Assembly (NCBI GenBank): GCA_024762895.1
Contig: JANTGN010000004.1
Coordinates: 1 to 29,024, forward strand
Direction of reading: 5' to 3'
DNA: 29,024 bases
DNA from: Thiotrichales bacterium
GTDB lineage: Bacteria > Pseudomonadota > Gammaproteobacteria > J044
The translations under genes and the position numbers were made by a program. Below, piece after piece: positions 23,269 through 29,024 of the stretch. The notes below the pieces were generated by a model. It worked only from the letters and a program-made list of their open reading frames with translations. It was not told the origin of the DNA and searched no databases. How positions within the stretch are numbered: the stretch's first letter is position 1; every line of letters starts with the position of its first letter.

Positions 23269-23302
23269 GCCCCGTTTGGCATTAGCATAACTGGAGAGCA
23301 GC

Positions 23303-24448
23303 ATGCCCTGGAATGAACCAGGCGGTAACGACCGCGATCCCTGGAGCGGCAAGAACAAAGATAACCAAGGACCTCCTGATCTGGACGAGGTCTTTAGGAA
23401 GCTGTCAGACAAGATTGGCGGCATACTTGGCGGTAAAGGCGGCGGTAGCAGCCGATCCGGTAAAGGAAGCGGTGCTGGCATCGCAATTATCGTTGCTATA
23501 TTGCTCGTCATCTGGGTTGCCTCGGGTATCTACATCGTTGGGGCAGGCGAGAAGGGCGTGGTATTTCGCTTTGGCGCCTATTCGGTGACGACCGACCCCG
23601 GCCCTCACTGGCACCTGCCTTATCCCATCGAGCATCGTGAAATCGTCAACTTTACACAGGTTCGAGATACGCAGCATCGTTCCATGTTACTAACCAAGGA
23701 TGAAAACATCATAGATGTCGAGCTGGCCGTACAATATCGTGTTAAGGAAGCCGAGAATTATCTGATTAACGTACGCATGCCGGATGCGACATTGCGCGAT
23801 GTAGTCGACAGCGCTCTGAGTGAGATCGTGGGTCAGAACACCATGGACTTCATTCTTGGTGATGGTCGTTCAGCGGTTGTTACCATGTCCAAGCAACTGG
23901 TCCAGGAAAGACTGGATGGTTATAAGACCGGACTTGAAGTCCTGTCGGTTAACCTGCAACAGGCACAGCCACCGGAAGCGGTGCAGGGAGCCTTTGCTGA
24001 TGCCATCAAGGCCCGTGAGGATGAGGCACGTTTTCGTAATGAGGCCGAAGCGTACTCAAACAGTATTCTTCCTCAGGCTCGAGGTGAGGCGGCGCGTATC
24101 GAGCAGGAATCGGTGGCCTACAAGGAACGCGTAATCGCAGAGGCCAAGGGTGATTCTTCACGTTTCTCCCAGCTTCTAACCGAGTATGAAAAGGCCCCGG
24201 AAGTGACGCGACAGCGTCTGTATCTGGAAACCATGGAGACCATCCTGGTGGATAGCTCAAAGGTGCTGGTAGATGTTGATAACAGTAATAGCCTGATGTA
24301 CCTGCCCCTGGATCAGATCATGCAGGGTGCTGCCGCCGGCAAGCTGGTAGATTCGCGCACTCAGGAGTCTATTGAAGCTACCTCAAAGGGCACTAAGTCA
24401 ACACCATCACGCCTGAGTGGTCGAAGCACACTAAGGGAGAGTCGTTAA
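23303..24448 (+). CDS. hflK: FtsH-protease modulator HflK
   Basis: A 381-residue inner-membrane SPFH (prohibitin/stomatin) protein. It pairs with HflC in a large dome around the FtsH protease and limits access of membrane substrates. A polar, Gly-rich N-terminus (MPWNEPGGNDRDPW, with Gly runs at 40-58) precedes a single transmembrane segment at about 58-80. The SPFH domain follows (GEKGVVFRFG to about 270), then a coiled-coil with ARGEAARIEQE. The C-terminal end is variable. The ATG at 23303 has GGAG seven bases upstream. The stop shares one base with the hflC start (TAATG), so translation of the two partners is coupled, fitting an equimolar complex. Confidence 0.97.
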   Translation: MPWNEPGGNDRDPWSGKNKDNQGPPDLDEVFRKLSDKIGGILGGKGGGSSRSGKGSGAGIAIIVAILLVIWVASGIYIVGAGEKGVVFRFGAYSVTTDPGPHWHLPYPIEHREIVNFTQVRDTQHRSMLLTKDENIIDVELAVQYRVKEAENYLINVRMPDATLRDVVDSALSEIVGQNTMDFILGDGRSAVVTMSKQLVQERLDGYKTGLEVLSVNLQQAQPPEAVQGAFADAIKAREDEARFRNEAEAYSNSILPQARGEAARIEQESVAYKERVIAEAKGDSSRFSQLLTEYEKAPEVTRQRLYLETMETILVDSSKVLVDVDNSNSLMYLPLDQIMQGAAAGKLVDSRTQESIEATSKGTKSTPSRLSGRSTLRESR

Positions 24449-25308
24449 TGAATATCAAGATTCTCGGTATATTTGCTGTCATTGTAGCGGTTCTGGTGGC
24501 CATGTCTGCCTACACCGTGGATGAGCGCGAACGGGGTATCCTGTTCCGTCTGGGTAAGATTGAGAATACAGACCTGAGTCCAGGACTGCATTTCAAGCTT
24601 CCTGTAGTGAACAATGTACGCTTTTTCAGTGCCCAGATAATGACTCTGGATCAGCCTCCCGAGCGTTTTCTGACCAGCGAGAAGAAGAACGTGATCGTCA
24701 ACTTCTTCGTCAAATGGCGGATTTCGGATGTTGCTCAGTACTACAGGTCTACTCGTGGTATTGAAACCAATGCCCAGACCCGTCTGTCGCAGATCATCAA
24801 GGATGGCCTGCGCAACGAATTTGGTGAGCGTACGATTAAGGAAACCGTATCGACCGAACGTAACAAAATCACCTCCGTAGTCCTGGAAAAGGCCAATGAG
24901 ATGACTGGTGAACTGGGCATCGATGTGGTTGATGTCCGTATTAGTCAGATGTCGTTACCAGAAGAGGTAAGTGGTTCGGTTTATGACCGTATGCGTGCCG
25001 AGCGTGATCGTGTCGCCAAGGACTTCCGGGCCAGGGGTAAGGAAGCGGCTGAGCGGATTCGTGCCGAGGCAGATCGTAAGAGGACCGTCATTCTGGCGGA
25101 GGCCTATCGCGATGCTGAGATGATTCGAGGTGAGGGTGATGCCCTGTCGGCAGAGATCTATGCCAAAGCCTATCAGCAGAATGCGGAATTCTTCAATTTT
25201 TATCGTAGTCTTGAGGCCTATCGTAAGAGCTTCCATAGCCCAGACGATGTGATTCTGATGGATACGGAGTCCGATTTCTTCAACTATTTCAATCAGTCGA
25301 AGCAGTAG
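24448..25308 (+). CDS. hflC: FtsH-protease modulator HflC
   Basis: A 286-residue partner of HflK with one N-terminal transmembrane segment (about 4-22) and an SPFH domain facing the periplasm (VDERERGILFRLG, PGLHFKLP, then the LDQPPERFLTSEKKNV stretch). A helical part follows (MRAERDRVAKDFRARG, then ERIRAEADRKRTVILAEA). Length is close to that of E. coli HflC (334) but shorter in the C-terminal helices. Key family features are intact. It begins in the TAATG overlap with hflK and is followed 21 bases later by the DUF2065 gene, the usual next neighbour in gammaproteobacteria. Confidence 0.97.
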   Translation: MNIKILGIFAVIVAVLVAMSAYTVDERERGILFRLGKIENTDLSPGLHFKLPVVNNVRFFSAQIMTLDQPPERFLTSEKKNVIVNFFVKWRISDVAQYYRSTRGIETNAQTRLSQIIKDGLRNEFGERTIKETVSTERNKITSVVLEKANEMTGELGIDVVDVRISQMSLPEEVSGSVYDRMRAERDRVAKDFRARGKEAAERIRAEADRKRTVILAEAYRDAEMIRGEGDALSAEIYAKAYQQNAEFFNFYRSLEAYRKSFHSPDDVILMDTESDFFNYFNQSKQ

Positions 25309-25329
25309 ACCTGCGAGGGGCGGTGACCC

Positions 25330-25518
25330 ATGTGGAGTGATCTCATGGCGGCCACCGCCCTGGTGCTGGTCATTGAAGGCATGTTGCCATTCCTGAGTCC
25401 GCAGCGATTCCGCGAGGCCCTGATGATGGCAGCGCAGATGTCCGACAAGGGGCTGCGCGTCATGGGGCTGGGCAGTATGATCCTGGGCGTGGTGGTTCTC
25501 TACCTGGTCCGTGCCTGA
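25330..25518 (+). CDS. Small DUF2065 (YjeT-like) inner-membrane protein
   Basis: A 62-residue protein with two hydrophobic segments, about 5-22 (ATALVLVIEGMLPFLS) and 44-60 (LGSMILGVVVLYLV), separated by a basic, helical loop (PQRFREALMMAAQ). It matches the small YjeT/DUF2065 family that is nearly always found between hflC and hisZ or purA. The function is unknown; its position suggests a link to HflKC or the membrane. The start ATG 25330 follows a weak GAGGGGCGGTG region. About 73 bases separate it from hisZ, without a terminator. Confidence 0.88.
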   Translation: MWSDLMAATALVLVIEGMLPFLSPQRFREALMMAAQMSDKGLRVMGLGSMILGVVVLYLVRA

Positions 25519-25591
25519 CTAAGAATGATTAATCCGGGCATTTTGTATCGTTTTACGGCATAATTTCGCCGGTTTCAAATGAGTCTATTCC

Positions 25592-26773
25592 ATGAGTTCT
25601 GACGATCGCTGGTTACTTCCCGAGGGAATTAATGAGTCTCTGCCTGAGCAGGCCGAGGCCCTTGAGATATTACGCCGCCGCATGCTGGATCTTTACCATA
25701 GCTGGGGCTACGAGCTGGTTATATTGCCTTTTATTGAATATCTGGAGTCCCTGCTCACGGGTACCGGGCATGACCTGGACCTGCAGACCTTCAAGCTGAC
25801 TGACCAGCTCAGCGGCCGAATGATGGGGGTACGTGCCGATATGACCCCCCAGGTTGCTCGTATCGATGCCCATCGGCTCAAGCGCGAGGTACCCACACGG
25901 CTTTGCTATCTCGGCACCGTTCTGAATACCCGCCCCGATGGTTTTGCAGGTTCTCGTAGCCCCATGCAGGTAGGTGCCGAGCTCTATGGGCATGCTGGCA
26001 TTGATAGTGATCTCGAGGTACTGTCCCTGATGCTGGAGACGCTGAATATCGCCGGCATCGAGACCCTGTATATCGATCTGGGGCATGTCGGGGTATTTCG
26101 TCATCTTGCGGCCGAGGCAGGGTTGAGCGCCGAACAGGAAGCCAGCTTCTTCGATATGCTGCAAAGAAAGGCCCGTCCGGAAATAGAGGAATTTCTCTCG
26201 TGTCTGGATCTGTCCGAGACGCAGCGTTGCTGCCTGTCCGAACTCGCTGTCATGAATGGTGGAGTAGAGATCCTGGAAAAGGCACGCAAGATGCTATCTT
26301 CATTCGAGGGTCTGTCCAGCATACTGGACGATCTTGAGTCCGTGGCCAGACAAATCACTGAGCATTATCCGCAGGTGGAACTGAATATCGATCTGGCCGA
26401 GTTGCGGGGCTATCACTATCATACCGGCATCATTTTCACCGCCTATGTACCGGGGCAGGGCAAGGAGATTGCCCGTGGTGGTCGTTATGATGATATCGGC
26501 AAGGTCTTTGGACGCGCTCGTCCGGCAACCGGTTTTAGTACCGATCTCAAGACCCTGTTGAGCCTGACTTTGAAACCCGTAGACACAAAGCGGGGTGCTG
26601 TCTTTGCACCAGCAGATACCGATCCGTCGCTTAGGGCCGTTGTATCCTCTTTGCGTCAGGAGTCCCAACGGGTGATCATGGCCCTCGAAGGCCAGGAGGC
26701 CGATGCCAAGGCCATGGGTTGTCATCAGCAGCTGGTAAAACGCAATGGTGAGTGGGTACTTGAATCCGTGTAA
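25592..26773 (+). CDS. hisZ: ATP phosphoribosyltransferase regulatory subunit
   Basis: A 393-residue histidyl-tRNA-synthetase-like protein without synthetase function. It joins the short HisG to make the first, histidine-inhibited step of histidine synthesis. Class II synthetase-like segments are visible: LLPEGINESLP at the start, the WGYELVILPFIEYLESL strand, VRADMTPQVARIDAHR (motif 2-like), YHTGIIFTAYVPG and ARGGRYDDIGKVFG. The C-terminal anticodon-binding domain of true HisS is missing, so hisS is a poor alternative. Its presence implies that the host uses the hetero-octameric HisGZ type. The ATG at 25592 has no good ribosome binding site. purA starts 40 bases after its stop, an order common in gammaproteobacteria. 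Confidence 0.96.
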   Translation: MSSDDRWLLPEGINESLPEQAEALEILRRRMLDLYHSWGYELVILPFIEYLESLLTGTGHDLDLQTFKLTDQLSGRMMGVRADMTPQVARIDAHRLKREVPTRLCYLGTVLNTRPDGFAGSRSPMQVGAELYGHAGIDSDLEVLSLMLETLNIAGIETLYIDLGHVGVFRHLAAEAGLSAEQEASFFDMLQRKARPEIEEFLSCLDLSETQRCCLSELAVMNGGVEILEKARKMLSSFEGLSSILDDLESVARQITEHYPQVELNIDLAELRGYHYHTGIIFTAYVPGQGKEIARGGRYDDIGKVFGRARPATGFSTDLKTLLSLTLKPVDTKRGAVFAPADTDPSLRAVVSSLRQESQRVIMALEGQEADAKAMGCHQQLVKRNGEWVLESV

Positions 26774-26813
26774 CGGATCAATCAAGTGCGGTTCTGGTAA
26801 TACGGGGAAATTC

Positions 26814-28112
26814 ATGGGTAAGTTTGTAGTCGTACTGGGGACCCAATGGGGTGATGAGGGCAAGGGCAAGATCGTCGACCTGATGACGGAAGATGCCAAG
26901 GCGGTGGTGCGCTTTCAGGGCGGTCATAATGCAGGCCATACCCTGGTCATTGATGGTGAAAAGACCGTTTTACACCTGATTCCTTCTGGCATTCTGCGTG
27001 AGGGTGTTGAATGCATGATCGGTAATGGCGTTGTGCTATCCCCTGAGGCCCTGCTGAAAGAGATGACCGAACTCGAGAAAAGGGGTGTGCCCGTCAGGGA
27101 GCGCCTGCGTCTTTCCGAGGCCTGTACCCTGATCATGCCTTATCACATCGCCCTGGATCATGCCCGTGAGATCGCCCGTGGCAAGGCCGCGATTGGTACC
27201 ACCGGTCGTGGTATCGGCCCCGCTTATGAAGACAAGGTTGCCCGTCGTGGTCTGCGTCTGGGGGATCTCTTCCATCGTGAGCGTTTTGCCTCTCTTCTGG
27301 GCGAGGTCCTGGACTACCATAATTTTTCCCTGAAACATTATTTCAAGACTGACACCATCGATTTCCAGAAGACACTGGATGAGGCGCTGGCCTATGCCGA
27401 GATACTACAGCCGCTGGTGATCGATGTGCCGTCACGAATTCATCATTACCGCGAGCAGGGTGTCAATGTTCTGTTTGAAGGCGCCCAGGGTACCTTGCTG
27501 GATATCGACCATGGCACCTATCCCTTCGTCACCTCATCGAATACCACCGCGGGTGGTGTCTCCAGTGGCAGCGGCATTGGCCCCCTGGACCTGGACTACG
27601 TGCTGGGTATTACCAAGGCCTATACCACCCGTGTGGGTGCGGGCCCCTTCCCGACAGAGTTATTTGATGACACGGGGGCATTTCTAGCTGAAAAGGGGCA
27701 TGAGTTCGGTTCTACCACCGGGCGTGCCCGCCGCTGTGGCTGGTTCGATGCGGTGGCGTTGCGCCGTGCCGTCCAGATCAACAGTGTCTCTGGCCTGTGC
27801 ATGACCAAGCTGGATGTCCTGGATGGCCTGGATACCCTGCGTATCTGTGTGAGTTATCAGTGCAATGGCACCAGCCAGGACACGCCACCCATCGATGGCG
27901 CTGAATACTCGGCCTGCGAACCTGAATATATCGAGATGCCGGGCTGGTCGGAATCGACGGTAGGTGTGACCGATTATGATCAGTTGCCTGCCAATGCTCA
28001 GGCCTATGTAAAAAAGATTGAAGAAGTTGTGGGTGCGCCGGTCGCCATTGTTTCTACCGGACCCGAGCGGAACCAGAACGTGATATTGGATTATCCCTTT
28101 AGTGCTACCTGA
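26814..28112 (+). CDS. purA: Adenylosuccinate synthetase
   Basis: A 432-residue cytoplasmic enzyme that joins IMP and aspartate using GTP, the first step from IMP to AMP. Length equals E. coli PurA. The start is ATG 26814, with GGGGA eight bases upstream, giving MGKFVVVLGTQWGDEGKGK. An in-frame ATG at 26745 would overlap the end of hisZ. The catalytic Asp14 (GDEGKGK, 13-19) and His42 (GGHNAGHT, 36-43) are present, as are the IMP-binding IGTTGRGIGPAYEDK, EGAQGTLLDIDHGTYPF and the aspartate loop GSTTGRARRCGW. The C-terminal TGPERNQNVIL is typical. A strong hairpin follows 32 bases downstream. Confidence 0.98.
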   Translation: MGKFVVVLGTQWGDEGKGKIVDLMTEDAKAVVRFQGGHNAGHTLVIDGEKTVLHLIPSGILREGVECMIGNGVVLSPEALLKEMTELEKRGVPVRERLRLSEACTLIMPYHIALDHAREIARGKAAIGTTGRGIGPAYEDKVARRGLRLGDLFHRERFASLLGEVLDYHNFSLKHYFKTDTIDFQKTLDEALAYAEILQPLVIDVPSRIHHYREQGVNVLFEGAQGTLLDIDHGTYPFVTSSNTTAGGVSSGSGIGPLDLDYVLGITKAYTTRVGAGPFPTELFDDTGAFLAEKGHEFGSTTGRARRCGWFDAVALRRAVQINSVSGLCMTKLDVLDGLDTLRICVSYQCNGTSQDTPPIDGAEYSACEPEYIEMPGWSESTVGVTDYDQLPANAQAYVKKIEEVVGAPVAIVSTGPERNQNVILDYPFSAT

Positions 28113-28144
28113 CTGCCGTCAGATATATCAACTTTCAAAAACTT

Positions 28145-28180
28145 AGAACCCCATCAGCCCTGTCAGGCTGATGGGGTTCT
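28145..28180. terminator. Strong hairpin between convergent purA and the porin-like gene
   Basis: A 15-bp perfect stem (28145-28159 with 28166-28180; core AACCCCATCAGCC) and a 6-base loop. On the minus strand it is followed by the T-rich AAGTTTTTGAAAG, good for terminating the gene that ends at 28208. On the plus strand TTCTTGAT is a weaker tail for purA. It is most likely a bidirectional terminator, stronger on the minus strand. Confidence 0.85.
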
Positions 28181-28207
28181 TGATAATGCTGATAGCTGTG
28201 TAATATC

Positions 28208-29024
28208 TTAGAAATACAGAGAAAGGAATAACTCAGCACCATTAACCTGGTTACTGAGTTTCAGCTTTTCGTCTCCATCCTTTGCCTCCATATACAGGTC
28301 GGTACTGATCAGTGATCCACCAAAACCGACGTGCTTACTGAAGCGGTAGTCCACTCCGAGGCGCGTATCCCTCAGGTTGCCCTCAATATCGGGGATACGA
28401 AGAGCGAAGACGTCCGTTGACAGACTCATCTTGATCTTGCTGTTGACGTTGTAGGATGCACGAAGACCCACCACCGGGAGCGGGGCGGTCACATCAATTT
28501 CTTCCCTGCCTTCCTGAACGACTGGACTTGAAGGGTCACCCGAATAGATGGTTCCATCCAGGGCGGCCTTGAGCCTGGTGATGTGCAGCCCGCCGCCGAT
28601 ACCCAGTTCCACCTTTTCATTGCGGTAGAAGGACCAGGAGTAATTGATCTTGGCCGTGGTGGTTTCGAGCAGACTGTTTATATTGGTCCCTGCGACAAAG
28701 GTCTCGCCATTCCATTCGAGATTTTCTTCAATCGTCTTACTGCCTTCACGCTTGATATTGTAGAAAGCGTACTCCAGTCGGTGATGCCGGTGATAACGCC
28801 AGTAACCAGAGATACGTCCGACAGTCAGCTGGGTGTCCATATCCAGTAACTCGCCGGTATCGATTATGGCGCCCACGCCCTTGTATTCAGCGGACATCAG
28901 GGTATTGGTATTCCCAATAAGGTAGGCGCCGAACTGGACATAATGCCGGTCATTTTCCTTGTAATCATCGGCCAGGGCAGGGGTTGAAAATAGAGCGCTC
29001 AGTAGTACCAGGGGTAAAGCGATA
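28208..29024 (-). CDS. Outer-membrane beta-barrel protein (5' truncated by window)
   Basis: The frame stays open to the window edge, so the true start lies beyond 29024. The visible 271 residues begin in the hydrophobic part of a signal peptide (IALPLVLLSALFSTPALA), which is cut before DDYKENDRHYVQFGAYL. The mature part is made of alternating amphipathic strands (VGVDYRF, ISGYWRYHRHHRLEYAF, NYSWSFYRNEKVELGIGGGL) and ends in LFLSLYF, with the C-terminal Phe that marks proteins for the Bam insertion machinery. Size suggests an 8- to 12-strand barrel. The ATG at 28897 is internal. No named family is recognised. It converges on purA. Confidence 0.78.
   Translation of the reverse strand, partial: IALPLVLLSALFSTPALADDYKENDRHYVQFGAYLIGNTNTLMSAEYKGVGAIIDTGELLDMDTQLTVGRISGYWRYHRHHRLEYAFYNIKREGSKTIEENLEWNGETFVAGTNINSLLETTTAKINYSWSFYRNEKVELGIGGGLHITRLKAALDGTIYSGDPSSPVVQEGREEIDVTAPLPVVGLRASYNVNSKIKMSLSTDVFALRIPDIEGNLRDTRLGVDYRFSKHVGFGGSLISTDLYMEAKDGDEKLKLSNQVNGAELFLSLYF

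Noticed and set aside
25670..26899. Long antisense frames over hisZ (164 and 199 codons)
   Set aside because: They are opposite a well-conserved gene, have no ribosome binding site or protein family features, and arise from codon usage of hisZ.
1..29024. CRISPR array, tRNA or rRNA genes, prophage or toxin-antitoxin system
   Set aside because: No regularly spaced repeats, no cloverleaf sequences, no phage structural genes and no recognised toxin families were seen on reading both strands.

Overview
The window looks like chromosomal DNA of a gammaproteobacterium. The evidence is gene content and order, not a database match. The right half carries the gammaproteobacterial housekeeping string nnr-tsaE-amiC-mutL-miaA-hfq-hflX-hflK-hflC-(DUF2065)-hisZ-purA, with queG divergent at its head. 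Hfq, PurA, GlgA and MutL keep E. coli-like residue numbering. MutL carries the endonuclease-type C-terminal motif found in lineages without MutH (for example Pseudomonas), so an enteric host is unlikely. A free-living, possibly Chromatiales-like bacterium is a reasonable guess, no more.

Layout. 1-2431: the 3' end of pepN (its catalytic part lies outside the window), a convergent MOSC-domain protein, and a previously unremarkable 58-codon ORF with a good ribosome binding site. 2537-5855: an accessory block of small, mostly exported or membrane proteins. It holds an FGE/SUMF1-fold protein without the catalytic cysteines, a four-helix membrane protein, a pair of paralogous exported proteins (one periplasmic, one lipoprotein), a 66-residue SAP/Rho-N-like Cys4 protein, and a Sel1-repeat periplasmic protein ending at a clear terminator. 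5925-13242: carbon metabolism, with ppc and glgA on the minus strand, pgi on the plus strand, then queG on the minus strand. 13278-28112: a plus-strand block of fifteen kilobases covering metabolite repair, tRNA modification (TsaE, MiaA), cell-wall splitting (AmiC), mismatch repair (MutL), RNA chaperone and ribosome rescue (Hfq, HflX), membrane protease control (HflKC), and histidine and purine synthesis. 28208-29024: the 5'-truncated gene of an outer-membrane beta-barrel protein, convergent with purA across a strong shared hairpin.

The most notable departure from the textbook order is a complete membrane-anchored GGDEF-EAL cyclic-di-GMP protein placed between miaA and hfq. Two TATAAT hexamers follow it just upstream of hfq. 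Other points of interest are a 10-bp perfect inverted repeat that encloses an AGGAGG just ahead of mutL, a palindrome overlapping the -10 box of a strong ppc promoter, and a long-range inverted repeat in the 343-base gap at 5147-5489. I saw no CRISPR array, tRNA or rRNA gene, transposase, prophage gene or defence system. Most of the window is ordinary core genome, and no convincing novel multi-gene system is apparent. The best candidates for undescribed biology are the small exported and small-protein genes between 2255 and 5855.
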